From contig OZ316897.1 of assembly GCA_973895155.1 (NCBI GenBank), forward strand, positions 4,464,001 to 4,528,000: a stretch of DNA of 64,000 bases, given 5' to 3'. The DNA comes from Marsupella aquatica (lineage: Eukaryota > Marchantiophyta). Positions 1-14,399 of this stretch are shown here, one piece after another; within the stretch, counting starts at the first letter, position 1; each line of letters starts with the position of its first letter. The notes under the pieces were generated by a model that did no database searches, had not been told where the DNA came from, and saw only the letters and a list, made by a program, of their open reading frames with translations. The translations under genes were made by a program, and so were the position numbers.

Positions 1-696
1 TGGATGGACAGTGACGCCATGTTCACGGACATGTTATTCCAGCTTCCCCTTGAGAAGTACAGGGATTACAACATGGTACTGCACGGATGGGATGACCTCG
101 TGTACACCGAGAAGAACTGGGTGGGGCTCAACACCGGCAGCTTCCTACTCCGCAATAACCAGTGGTCCCTCGACCTCCTTGACATTTGGGCTCCAATGGG
201 TCCCAAAGGCAAAGTCCGAGTGGAAGCCGGTAAGGTTCTGACAGCCACGCTCACGGGCAGGCCGGAGTTCGAGGCAGATGATCAATCGGCACTTATCTAT
301 CTGCTCGTCACACGAGCAAAAGAGCTCAGACCTCACGTGTATTTGGAGAACTCCTACTATCTGCACGGCTACTGGGTGATTCTCGTGGAGACGTACGACG
401 AGATAATGGCGAAGAACCACCCAGGTCTTGGAGATGACCGATGGCCGTTTGTCACTCATTTTGTTGGATGCAAGCCCTGCGGCAGCTTTGGTGATTATTC
501 GGTTGACCGCTGCCTGAAGCAGATGGAGCGAGCTTTTAACTTTGCGGACAACCAAATCTTGGACCAGTATGGCTTACAACACAGGGCACTATCCACTCCC
601 AAGGTCAAGCGGATCCGGAACGACACTGCCACTCCATTGGAATTGCTCGGCCAAAGTTTCTGGGCTCCTAATGTCAAAGCTGCTACAGCGTCATAA
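1..696 (+). CDS. XXT: Xyloglucan 6-xylosyltransferase, GT34 family (3' part, cut by window start)
   Basis: The reading frame is open from base 1 (TGG ATG GAC AGC-type start, giving W-M-D-S-D) and stops at 694-696. It therefore begins inside the catalytic domain, and its true start lies left of the window. The D-S-D triad at the very start is the metal and nucleotide-sugar binding motif of GT34. After it come family-typical blocks: NTGSFLLRN, WAPMGPKGK, FEADDQSALIYLL, ENSYYLHGYW, PFVTHFVGCKPCG and AFNFADNQ. The family adds xylose from UDP-xylose to the glucan backbone of xyloglucan in the Golgi. About 231 residues are visible, roughly the C-terminal half of a usual ~460-residue enzyme. The visible part is one exon. 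The tail after RIRND is short and variable, as usual in the family. Family membership is near certain. Which XXT paralogue it is cannot be told. Confidence 0.93.
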   Translation, partial: WMDSDAMFTDMLFQLPLEKYRDYNMVLHGWDDLVYTEKNWVGLNTGSFLLRNNQWSLDLLDIWAPMGPKGKVRVEAGKVLTATLTGRPEFEADDQSALIYLLVTRAKELRPHVYLENSYYLHGYWVILVETYDEIMAKNHPGLGDDRWPFVTHFVGCKPCGSFGDYSVDRCLKQMERAFNFADNQILDQYGLQHRALSTPKVKRIRNDTATPLELLGQSFWAPNVKAATAS

Positions 697-2535
697 AGGC
701 TCCGATCATGGGTTCCCTTACAGTACAGATTAAAATGTGATTGAACATTTGCTGCACTCACACACATAGATCGCATGTCGCTGCTTGCAATTAAGCAGCA
801 AGGTATGTCCAATTTGGGCACAAACGATTTTGATCGGTCCCTGCAAGGCGCCCAGTTGATAGACGTTCTCAAGCTCTTCACATGTATCTTGCAATTTCAT
901 TTCAGAGGCGATCGAATTACTTGGCTTTCCTGGTTTAACTACTGTAGGTAGCTAGGCTTCAAGAGAGACGTAAGATCTCTTCTGGTCAGAGACAATTAAA
1001 GCACAGTGGTTCTTTTGGACCCGGAATCTGCTGGTGAAGGCCAGTAACGTAGCCAGCTGCTTAGTTTTCCAGCGAGACCACTTCGCGGGTTAGAATAGGA
1101 GTTAAAATAGATAGATTGTAACATAACAACTTAGGTTTCGAGATCTTCAAACGATAGACAGAATTTGAAGGGGACTTCTTGGTCCACAAAACCACAAACA
1201 AGAAACATCCATGCGAATGCACATGTATTTAATTCTTTGGCCGCTATCAAGTAAACTACGGCTTTCATGGGAAATTGGCTGGCTCACGGGAGACCTACGA
1301 TTGTCTGTAGAATAGGGAGTGATAAAATTCTCGCCCAGTTCACACAATTTGCTTCACTGGTCCGGGGTCAGAAAGTAATTATTTTACGCATTGCATGTGC
1401 AGAATAGAAATGCGAAGTGGACCCTCGACGAAGTCATCGGCACGAAAGCATTACTATACGCATGTCCATGGACTTGTTTGGTACGTTTAGGTCTGCTTGC
1501 TGACCGAGTAGCTGGCAGAACGTGTGCAGTTGATTCCTGACTCAGTCAATGAGGCATTCGCAGGAAGTTCTTGCATCGCTGGCGACTTCACTTTCACCGT
1601 TAGAAGACAGTCAAATCATCTTGGCTTTCAAAATTGAAATACTTAAGACCACATAATTATACAGGTAGGAGGAGGGGCAGACGGTCCAGGAATGTAACAA
1701 GATTTACACCTGGCTTGCTTAGTGATGATGAGTCGTGACGTCTGATTGAAGTTGAGTGTACTGAGCTTTAGGATTTAGGCAAAGGTCTTGCTCGACAACA
1801 TATCGACTAGCTGCAAAGGGCATAGTGACACAAGTGGCTTTTTCAACTCACCTAGCTAGTATGACCGTAACATTTTCAGGGCAGAGCTCATACTGAAGAG
1901 CGACCGTCATATATAACTGCAGGTTTCGTAGACATCTGAGCCATGATTTCGATGAACCCTAAAGTTCGATCCTACCAAAGGGATTTCATGATGATAGTAA
2001 TTTTTACAGGAAACAGAGGTCACCATTTGCTAGAGCTCTGGACTGCTGGCACTGAATGCTTGTCGCAAAGTGATCAAAATCAAGCATTGAACGTCAAGCT
2101 AGAAGGCCATCAATCACCCTTGTGCCAACAATGAGACCAATGCTGATAAGTCTTCCTTGGAGTGTGAAGTACAGTAACAGCAGGCGCGAGTACCCCCACT
2201 TGAAAATGACAACAGGGCAGCACAAGACCAATTTCCCTCTATATCAAGAGTCACATGTTTACCAATTGAATTGAAGTAGGTAGGTGGCCGCTCTTTCTGA
2301 TAAATGTTTATATAATTCCTGACCCAGTTTACATAATGAAACTGAGAGTTGGCACCGATGAGAACCTTCATTTTGCTGCTATTTGAGCCCCTTGGATCCG
2401 AGTGATCCGCACAGCTGAGGCCTACTCATCTGTACCGCACGTTCTATTGCTGATGGACTGAGTAATAACTGATTGCGTCTGCAACTTAATGACATCATGT
2501 CATCTTCAAGATTTGGACTTCATTGTTGTCCAAAA
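697..2535. other. Convergent intergenic region between the GT34 and COQ5 genes
   Basis: This 1.8 kb stretch lies between the stops of two convergent genes and must hold both 3' UTRs. ORFs are short (under 90 codons), have no recognisable similarity and overlap on both strands. No repeat structure or RNA gene was seen. Confidence 0.6.
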
Positions 2536-5555
<3,020 letters not shown>

Positions 5556-7811
5556 TACGCCAGTGTTCGTTCTTTCTCAATTTACGCAGAGAGCAGACGT
5601 GAAGCATCCGGTTGAACGCCTGTAAGGAGCAATGAAAAAGATAGCACAAGATGATCAATGACTAGTATAGAAAGTATGGTAAGAGTTATGTTAGGTCTAG
5701 CTCTTACATGCTTTTCCTATGAGGTTTGAAAAGAGCAACCACATTTTTTCACTGGTAAGAAATCAGAGACCGTCGAAAGAGGGTTAAATTTAAATTGCAT
5801 CAATTTTGAAGTCCATTGGGTCCCCAGTGACTTTCGGACTAAGAGAAAAGAGGGGGCTCAAGCGTCGTAAATCTACTTCTACATTGCAAAACAAAATATC
5901 AGGAAAAAGAGAAACAGAGGGCGCTCATTTTGTAGGTTGGGATTGCACAGCAGACACATACCCGCCTCAGAAATTGTTGACATTCTGTTCTCAACACGAA
6001 ACCCTCTCAATTCTCCACCCTAGGCTTTCGTTTCCCATCATTACTCTGTTCACCACTTCGACGCCGCCAGAACTCACCGTGCTCATCATCCATTCAACTG
6101 TTCATTACTTGGATCCGTCCGCATAGCTGCTGCCAGAACATTTCACCTCTTTCTTCACTCTTCCTCCACAGCTTTGCATGGATTTTCAATTTCCACTTTG
6201 ACATGACAATACTGGAAATTTCACTCCCGTCATTGTTCCACTACAGTCGAGCACGAGGGTCTGTGACTATACTCTAATAAGACACTTCTTCAATGCTCAC
6301 TGAACCATTTGTGAATTTCTGATTTCCTCAACTTGGGAAATGTGAGGGGGTCTTCCACTCCCACTCCCAGTTTGGGGAGCTGAGTTCCATGGCGGACTAG
6401 GGTACCAACTATAGAGTTAAGTGTTGCCGATATGCAGTCACCTCTCTCTAAGTGCATGCTCTTGGGAAGAAGCCCTGGCCTTCCCACTTGCATGTGGTTT
6501 GCACTACTTGTAAGCCTTGACAATGCCCATACACATTTGCAGTGCCTTTGTCTTGTCACACTTGAGAAGCTACCACCTTGTGTTCAAGTCGGATTCTAGT
6601 GTCCAATAAGTTGTCGTGTTGGTATGTAATGATGCCCCACCTGTATGCTATAATGCCCAAAAAAGAAGAGTTTAGCCCAAGTTTTGAGGGAATATTATTG
6701 CCCATAATTATTGAGAAAAACCAATGACATACATAGAGACAAGCAACAAGCAAGCACATTGGTCTACACACGAGATATGTGTGGTTCACCTTCATCAAGG
6801 CTATAGCCATGGAATGTTAGTGTTTTACTAAGCTTTGGCCACCACAACCACACCATGCCTCCATGTACAAGCATGCATTACACATGCATTTATAAATTTA
6901 TTGTACACATGCATAATTGCATGTGTAAATAGTATGCACATGTGCATCATCCAACAATTCAAAAAAACAAGTAGCCTAGACAGGAGATACATGGTTCACT
7001 TCACCATAGGCTACATCCATGGGATCACACAATAGAACTTTACTGAACGCCAAACTCATCTGCTATACCAAGTCTCCATAACCTAAGCTTTTCCTACCTC
7101 CCATTCAACAAGCTCGTCAACTATATATACCAAATCTCCATAAATTTAAGCTCTTCCTATCTTGCAACAAGCTAGTCAGTTATACCGAGTATCAATAAAC
7201 TAAGCTCTTCTTATCTCCTCAGTGGCTCCATAACAATCTAGGATAGCAAAGATCCAATCACATCCATTAATTTTTACCACTTGATAAAGGTTCTATCTTT
7301 CTCATGAGTGAAACACCAGTTTCAACAATGGGCACACTTACTGTCTTGAACCACCACCACCACGCCATATAAAAGGAGAAGTGTCCAAGACTTTCTCTTT
7401 TTCACATTCCTCTCCTCTAGGGTGAGACTTTGCTCCATAATTTCAGGAAAAATATACTAAAAATGGTGAAATCTGATGGATCCAAGTTTTGTCATCATGG
7501 ACAATGGCGCTTGAAGTTCCCCTCATGATTTTTTTCACTAAGTTTGTGGTTTTAATTGAATTTGATTATCATTACCTAGGGCAAGTGAAGATCTATCTCT
7601 TATGTGAGAACTCTTAGGTACCTTTGTACTTTCCTAGTCATTATGTGCTTTTCTTGGCATGTGCTCTACCTAAGCTTTTGTGTATTGTCTCACTCACTCT
7701 TTGAAGGTACTAATTTCTTGCCAAGTAAAGTACTTCTAGTCTCTTCTTTTATCCTAAATAAATTAGATCACAACAAATGAAACAGAACATGCTATACTAT
7801 ATCGCCCGACA
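5556..7811. other. Upstream region of COQ5 and diverged repeats
   Basis: This stretch contains the COQ5 promoter and 5' UTR (just right of 5555), then AT-rich intergenic DNA. A 106-codon ORF at 5806-6126 (+) has no recognisable features and is probably chance. Diverged repeat units lie at 6760-7240 and are listed separately. No other gene was seen. Confidence 0.5.
6760..7240. repeat. Diverged repeat units, related to 55.66-55.83 kb
   Basis: Two ~75 bp units (about 6760-6835 and 6980-7055) share the order GAGATA-ATGG-TTCAC, then CC-ATAGGCTA, then TCCATGG, then TTTACTGA. They are followed by three ~65 bp units at about 7055-7215 built on CTATACCAAGTCTCC-ATAA and AAGCTCTTCCTATC. A third copy of the first unit, and the start of the second, recurs at 55660-55830. 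This is a dispersed element of unknown class. Confidence 0.5.
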
Positions 7812-8401
7812 GTTTTCTACTAACCTATCCTCCAAACTGACCGCAATTGTCAACTTGTCCCCCAAACTATTTCATTCCTAAGCCTACCCCCTTTTCAAAT
7901 AATGGTGACTTCTAACTCCTCTACTTAACCCCAGGTCATTCCGCATTGGTTGCCTGCCACATGGCAAGGTGCTATTTGCCACAGAAAACCCTGGCTGGTT
8001 CTATCCTAACCTGGGCTGACTCAATCCCATTTTTATGATTTAGGGAGCCGGTGCGGGCTGGCTCCCTTGCACTAAGGCAGCCCCGACCCTGGCTTCCTCC
8101 CTGCCTGGACTTCCCCACAAGGGCAGTCAATAGGGCCACCCCTTCCTTCCCTTTGCCCGCCTGGTACTCCCTAAATTTTCATAATGGGTGAGCCTGTCCG
8201 GGTTAGGGTAGAACTGGGCAGGGTTCAACGTGGTCAATACTGCCTTGCCACGCAGCAGATGACTAAAGCAGAAAGCCCTTGGGTTAAATACAGAAGTTAG
8301 AGTAACCCATATTTGAAGAGAAGGTGGACTTACCAATTAAAATAGTTTGGGGGAAAGGTGAATGATTACACTCAATTTGAGGGATAAGTTGCTAAAAAGA
8401 T
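7812..8401. mobile_element. Fold-back (long inverted repeat) MITE-like element
   Basis: The left arm from 7812 and the reverse complement of the right arm ending near 8401 match with scattered changes over almost the whole length. Matching landmarks are CCCCCAAACTATT, TTCAAATA-TGG, CTCTACTTAACCC against GTATTTAACCC, TGGCAAGG, TATCCTAACC against TACCCTAACC, and TTATGATTTAGGGAG against TCATAATGGG with flanking TTTAGGGAG. Arms of roughly 250 bp leave a short unpaired centre near 8080-8150. No coding capacity was seen. The class is uncertain, with Mutator-like or other fold-back elements possible. No clear target-site duplication was found. Confidence 0.65.
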
Positions 8402-8561
8402 ACTAGATGGACCCCTAAATTGAGAAGTGTTACTAAAATGGACCCTATGAGGCCCCATGAGATTTTAGGACCCTTGATTTAAGGTTATCAAGGGTATGGA
8501 TCATTCATGGGGTCCATCAAGTAAAGATTTTCATTTTGGGGGTCCTCAAGAATATCTCCAA

Positions 8562-8754
8562 TGCCATGTGCAAACAAAACTGTACTTTACAAAAGGGCCC
8601 TCCCCTCTATGTTCTTTCCTTTTATAGGGTTGTTTTGCCCCTCTCCCAGTTTAGGGTTTGTGCTTTTTGACGCTTTGATATGTATACTTTAATTAACAAA
8701 TGCCGTGTACTATATCGGACACTGCCATGTGCAAACAAAAGTGTACTTTACAAA
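8562..8754. repeat. Direct repeat pair, about 32 bp each
   Basis: TGCCATGTGCAAACAAAA followed by TGTACTTTACAAA occurs at 8562-8595 and again at 8723-8754, about 160 bp apart, with nearly identical sequence. It may mark a small duplication or the ends of a short element. Confidence 0.6.
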
Positions 8755-9853
8755 GGCGTGGAAGGGACCCTCGCTGACGTGTAAGAGGTTCCCGAACAGA
8801 GACGTGGAACGGTGGAAGGGGCCCTGGATGACGTGTAAAATTGCCCCGCTTTACTCTGGCCGTCGGTCGCACTTTCCGCAGGTCGACATGTAGCACTCTC
8901 ATTGAAAGCTATGGTGCGCTGGGGACTTGTGGGGCTTTCTCGCTTCTGCAGTTCTGCTTCTCTATGGACACTTGGCCTCACAGGAGTTGTGTGATTCAAT
9001 AATAGATCAGTTCGAGGAGCCGCTCACCCACTCCCGCTGCGACATTGCCTGACGACAATAAGATCGTTTGGACACCGTGGCGCGCAGCTACGATACGATG
9101 GGATCGATGCATCGGCTGTGATGAGAAAGAAATTTCAGCTGGATTTGGGACGAGAAGAAGCTCACGTCGGTCTGGAACTGCAAAACTATGCTGTAGCTGC
9201 AGCTGTTGATGTTTTACCACGGTGTTCCGTTTTGCATTCTGTCGGGAGTGTCGAACGAAATTGAAAAGATCCATGGTGCAATGCTCTTTATCGGTTGGGT
9301 TGGTCTTCACGAGATAGTTTTCATTCCAGCCGGTCTGTGGTTTTCAGGGTATGCTGAATTCTGTATCTTAAATGTCGATCTCGTTCTCAATCATGTGTCC
9401 TGATGAACACCTCTGAGGAGATCAGGGTGTTTGCCTAATTCGAAACGTTGCACGCATTGAAGTTCAATGAAGTCGAGTCTCGTTCACCTCTCTTAGGTAG
9501 CCTGTGGGAAGCTATTTAGCAGAGATGTTGTATTAATGTAATCGGAGCTTGGAACCACGACTGTAGTGCTGGGGTCCTATGCAGCACAGGCGATCAACGT
9601 AAGCTACAATTGAAAAGGGGAAAGGTTTTCGATCGCGATTCAATCAGATGACCGTATACGAAAATTGAGATTCACCTCGACATAGTACTGCCGTTGTTGT
9701 GGTAGATGGTTTTCTTTCGTGCTGATGCGTGTGCAGTACTGAAAAGTGAGAGGACATCGAAGTGCGTTCATGGGTCTGTTCATGCGGAGACCCAAGTAGA
9801 CCTCAGGTAGATTAGTGAATGTAGCTTGACGATCCTGGTAAGTTTTAGAAAGC

Positions 9854-11377
9854 ATGGTTTATCGGACATTGTCTGAGGGGGATGCAGCCCGGATTGGACT
9901 CACAGATGACCCTGACCTGGATATCACGAAGGAAGAGGCCTGCGAACAGAGCATGCTGTGTAATTTGGAAGCTGCCCCCAAGCTTCAGTTTTCACGGAGC
10001 GCAACCATTGGACACCGAACAGAGTTGGACCTTGAGAATGCAGTACCACAAGGTCGTCCCCCAAGCGCGGAACGTAAAGAATTGCTTGTAGATGAAGATC
10101 ACAAAGTCGACAAGGAGACTTTCACTACCCTAATTCCAGGTCTTCCCAGGGATCTCGCTGAGAGCTGTTTAGCTCGTGTTCCCTGGATTTACCACCCGAA
10201 GCTCGTGTCAGTGTGCAAGACCTGGGCCGCATATTTCATGAGCAACAACGTTTTCGCCGTTCGCGCGCAGCAGAGCTGTTTGGAAAGCCTGTTGATTGTG
10301 CTGAGCGTACCGCTGAGACTGGGGCCGCTGAGGTTGACGGTGTTTGACGCCAACACGACCACGGAACTTAAACGGCGCAAGCCGCTTGCAGTTTTTGATT
10401 ATCTCGGAAAGTGGAGCGGTTTTCTGAGAGGCCTCAGATGTGCAGTCGTAGGGCTCAATTTGTTCATCATCGGAGGTCGGCAATCCGGTCTGCACTTTGC
10501 CACAGGTAGGACTGTCTTGCGCTTCAATTTTATAACAAGAAAATGGACAAAGGCCGCACCTATGCATGTGGCAAGACGAGACTTCGCTTGCGCTGTCGTC
10601 GAAGACAAGATTTACGTCGCAGGCGGCACGGACAGTAATCGTGTGCTCCCCCAAGGCCACGGTGCTAGGTCTGCCCTTAAGTCTGCTGAGGTGTACGACT
10701 ACGCGCACGATCGATGGCACAGGCTTCCGGATCTGGAAATAGAGCGGATTGGCTGCTTAGGTGTTGCATTGGAGGGTCGTTTCTATGTGATAGGGGGTGG
10801 AGCAGACAACGGGACTGTCGAGTTCGAGTTGTATCGATCAGCTGAAGTTCTAGACACCAGCGAGCCGCCGCAGTGGAAGACCATCGACAAGATGTGGCAA
10901 AGCCACGTGAAACTGCCTCGAGCGGTGGCTGGTTTTGACCACTCTTTGTTCGCAGTGGACAGCAATGATCATACGCTGAAATGCTACCATGAGGTGACGA
11001 ACAATTGGAGTGAGGTGATGCGCATGCCGTCTTCTGCCACAAATTTGCCCCGCCGAACTGGGCTGGCAGAACGACAGCAGGCCATGGGAGCCTTGCCCGG
11101 GGATCAATTGGTCGATTTCCCGGACGAAGGTTTAATTTGGATGGGGCCTTGCAGCCGTGTGTCCCATAGCCATGAGTACCATCTTCTCCGGCTTCATGAA
11201 ATTGAAAAGTCGTCGAAGAATTGGCCTGACAATAATGCTGCAATCACCGATGATCGTGATGACGTATTGTCCACCCCAACAGCAGAAACCGCGGCTCCGT
11301 GTTACGGCAATGACGAGTTCAAGTCGCTTGGGAAGAATTCTTACCTCATCATTGGCTCGGGAATAGTGTACATTTGA
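9854..11377 (+). CDS. F-box/Kelch-repeat protein (SCF substrate receptor type)
   Basis: This is a single-exon gene of 507 codons. Residues about 93-135 form an F-box (LIPGLPRDLAESCLARVPW...HPKLVSVCKTW), the segment that binds SKP1 in SCF ubiquitin ligases. From about residue 195 to 350 there are Kelch repeats with the hallmark double glycines and spaced aromatics: LFIIGGRQ, then W-T near RKWTKAAPM, KIYVAGG, DRWHRLPDLE, RFYVIGGG and PQWKTI. The C-terminal third, to about residue 400, looks like further degenerate blades (TLKCYHEVTNNWSEV). The first ~90 residues are acidic and low-conservation. The protein would pick targets for ubiquitination; the target cannot be read from sequence. The start chosen is the first Met of the frame. 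A donor-like GTAAGT lies about 15 bases upstream of the ATG, so an alternative 5' UTR splice is possible. Membership of the plant F-box/Kelch family is clear. Confidence 0.93.
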   Translation: MVYRTLSEGDAARIGLTDDPDLDITKEEACEQSMLCNLEAAPKLQFSRSATIGHRTELDLENAVPQGRPPSAERKELLVDEDHKVDKETFTTLIPGLPRDLAESCLARVPWIYHPKLVSVCKTWAAYFMSNNVFAVRAQQSCLESLLIVLSVPLRLGPLRLTVFDANTTTELKRRKPLAVFDYLGKWSGFLRGLRCAVVGLNLFIIGGRQSGLHFATGRTVLRFNFITRKWTKAAPMHVARRDFACAVVEDKIYVAGGTDSNRVLPQGHGARSALKSAEVYDYAHDRWHRLPDLEIERIGCLGVALEGRFYVIGGGADNGTVEFELYRSAEVLDTSEPPQWKTIDKMWQSHVKLPRAVAGFDHSLFAVDSNDHTLKCYHEVTNNWSEVMRMPSSATNLPRRTGLAERQQAMGALPGDQLVDFPDEGLIWMGPCSRVSHSHEYHLLRLHEIEKSSKNWPDNNAAITDDRDDVLSTPTAETAAPCYGNDEFKSLGKNSYLIIGSGIVYI

Positions 11378-12330
11378 CACATAGTCCAACCTCAGCGCTT
11401 TCGTTTAGAGGTGTGGTGTGCACACTATTTACAGGGTACGGCTGCCATACCTTATTGGTTCTGCATTCAACACCCTTCTCAGCTCATTGTCACTAGAAAT
11501 GCGTATCCGCCCAATTTTGTACGATGTTCACATCTCGAAGGAAATTCTCAGCTCCACATCATTCTGTCGCTTCTCAGCTCCTTATTTTGTTGCTACCTCA
11601 CGAGTCTGGTGCAATTTCTCTGCTTGTGAGTTCACGTAAGGGTTTCTACTAGTGAAGGACAAAGCTCAACTCTGCTTGACAACTCACTGATGTCGTTCAT
11701 CTTCAGTCTTCAAGCGCCACTCCACCAGTTCCAATTCAGAATGTGCGTCGCTCCTAGTCATGTCGAAGGTAAGATCTACACCGGCTGAGCAAAGAGAGAC
11801 CTTCAGTAACCACTGATATCACATTAGAGTTACAAGAATCTAGACATCCTTCCAGAATGGAACGGATTAACAATACTCACTCTCCTGAACTTCTGTCATC
11901 ATCTTCTTCTAAGCAATCATTCAATGTGGCGTCTCGAGTCCGTTAAGACAGTCTGAGAAAGTTGGACTGAAAATTTCACCTTCGATCATCTTTCTGCAGC
12001 GAGGGAAGAAATAATTTCAATCCCTTACCTTCAAACAAATTGTGCTGTCTCTCCCATTATAACATGCAACTGATTGACAACTGCCTAGATTGTTTGACAG
12101 GATGGAAACCACTCATCCGACTGATAATTCTCTCTAGATTGCTATTTCCAAGTCTCGGTTTCTGATGCAGTCATGCAATTCATAACCCTCCCTAGATTGT
12201 TAGTGACAATTGGTTTGTGATACATCGGTTTGAGACACATGGTTTATGTGTGTGACAGTCTTTTTCTAATCATTGGGTTTCTGATAGTCAATTTGGAATT
12301 CTACAGGAGGTAAGTACACTGATCACCTCA
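11378..12330. other. 3' flank of the F-box gene, no gene seen
   Basis: This stretch contains the probable 3' UTR and then AT-rich DNA. The short overlapping ORFs at 11411-11639 lack recognisable features. Confidence 0.5.
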
Positions 12331-12334
12331 ACTA

Positions 12335-13560
12335 GTCTTAGTAACACTAGTTGTTAGTAACACTGGTTGTGTAGCCTAAATTTTTGGGGATTACTCTTGC
12401 ATTAACATAACCAATTTTAAGTATGGACTAATATTACTAGTGCGCACATTAAGTAGCATTTGTGTAACACTTATTCCACTAGTGCATAACTTTTGTGTAA
12501 CACTAAGTCCACTTGTGCATAACACTATAGTTAGGATAATACTGGTCCTGATCATGCATAACACTATTTGGATTTTGTCCTTGGAGCCCACATTTCAAAG
12601 AGGACTACTACATAGAAGCAAAAGTGGGAGGGTTTTAGTCCACAGATACAAAAGACATTGCACTCTCACCTGAGGCAGCTAGGGAGCAGAGGGTGTTTCA
12701 TTCGTGCACCCAACATCACTAGGAAAAGAAAAGTTACACTTAGGGAACAAAGTCTGAAGAGAGTTGCACTACTGGCCAAACAATTTCCTTACAAATCAGG
12801 AGTACTACGAGCCAATGTGAATTGCTCTAGTTACAAGAAATTTTAACCCTAAAACAATCTGAGTCCAAAACCCACCACATTTTGTGTTTTTTTCCTGTCA
12901 AAGCTTACCTCACTCTTAAAGTAGTATTGCCAACACTAATCCCAAATAAGTGTTATTAAGGCTAGTTTGGTGAAAGTGATCTTCAGTCCATAGTAACACT
13001 AATTATTGACAATTTTCAATATAGGTTTTTCATAATCTTGTTTAAAGTGCTAGTTGAAAAGGGATGATCCAAACGAACACTGATTCTTGTGGGTTTTCAG
13101 AGTGGTTTTTTCCACTACTTTTTCACTCTTGAGACCAACCTAACACTACTTCACGTGTGCAGAATTAGTGTTATAAGAGAATTAGTGTGACTCACAATTC
13201 ATGGGTAGAGCCCAAAAATGTGTGCTCTTGGAACTAATGCAACACTACTTATGGGGAACAATGTAGGTAATTAGAATATAAACCCAGGGTGGACCAAACT
13301 GTTTGGACCTGACCATGTTGGAAGAGAGAGACACTTTATTAGTGGACCCCCAAACCAAAATTTTTCTCTTGATAGACCAAACGATGGAGATTATTTTCTA
13401 TTGAACCCAATATTTCAAGCCGAGTGAACCTATGTGCTCACTAGGTACAGCCATGTTCATTTTAAAAGGTGCCCTAAAGATTTACCACACAGCTCAGCCT
13501 GATAACACTAAGGTTGGTCTTGTGTAGTAAGGGCAAAAGTAAATAGTGTACTAGTGCATG
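12335..13560. repeat. Region enriched in an AACACTA motif
   Basis: The heptamer AACACTA, or close variants on either strand, recurs more than ten times between 12340 and 13520, for example near 12345, 12500, 12525, 12560, 12935, 12998, 13142, 13240 and 13507, with another at 14117. Several are extended as GTAACACTA or ATAACACTA. Spacing is irregular, so this is not a simple tandem array. It could be subterminal repeats of a decayed DNA transposon or a very old satellite. No gene was seen here. Confidence 0.45.
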
Positions 13561-14399
13561 GATCATGCAAGTGTAGGTTGTAGCCCCAGGCTGCAATGGA
13601 GCACCCAAGCGCTATAGGGTTGCGGCCTTTTGGCTTGGTTTAGTACATAGCAACTATTGTATTCAACCTATGAATGAAGAACTCATGGCTGGGGCTCACG
13701 ATTGCATTAAAGCATAAGTGTTGTTGAGCCCAGGCCTCAGATCCCAGCTTCTTAGAAGACATTGTACCTATATTATTCAACCTACAAATGAATGAGCTTC
13801 ATGGTCGCATTGGGGCATGCAAGCATCATAGCAACCCCAACCTCCTTGCTTTTATGCATACAATGTGCAAATTCTATACATATTACAAAGGAAATTTGAA
13901 GTTCAGATGTGCCCACCCTTTATGAAATCCGTAGGGGACCCATTGAAGACATCCATAGAATTGTGTTTAAGTTCATTGTGTTTACTCCATTTCATCCATG
14001 TTTTCTTGGCTGCCTATTTTGGAGCCTATTCCTGCTTGTGTTCCTACTGAAGGCAGTATTGCACATTGAAAAAATGTAGTGTAATTAAAGAGACAAAAAT
14101 GTGCAAAAGTTTTGTAACACTATTTGGCAGGTCTTAGAGTGAATCGATCCATTGTCCATTATGTATTCTTTTTGGTTCATAATATGTGCGTATACTTTTT
14201 GATTTTATGCGTGTACATTGCGGTTTTCCCTAAACTTATAGATCATACCTCTATAATGTGTATACATTTTGGTCAGAATATACAAGTTAAGGGCATCACT
14301 CCATCATGATGAGGCCTCATGGCAAATGTTTGACTCCGACTCCTCCGTTGACGAGGACGAACTTAACGGTACAGCCTTTGATCTCGATAGAGATGTCCG

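Noticed and set aside
10677-11243. 188-codon minus-strand ORF and other ORFs across the F-box gene
   Set aside because: Shadows of the real F-box/Kelch coding frame, which has clear domains.
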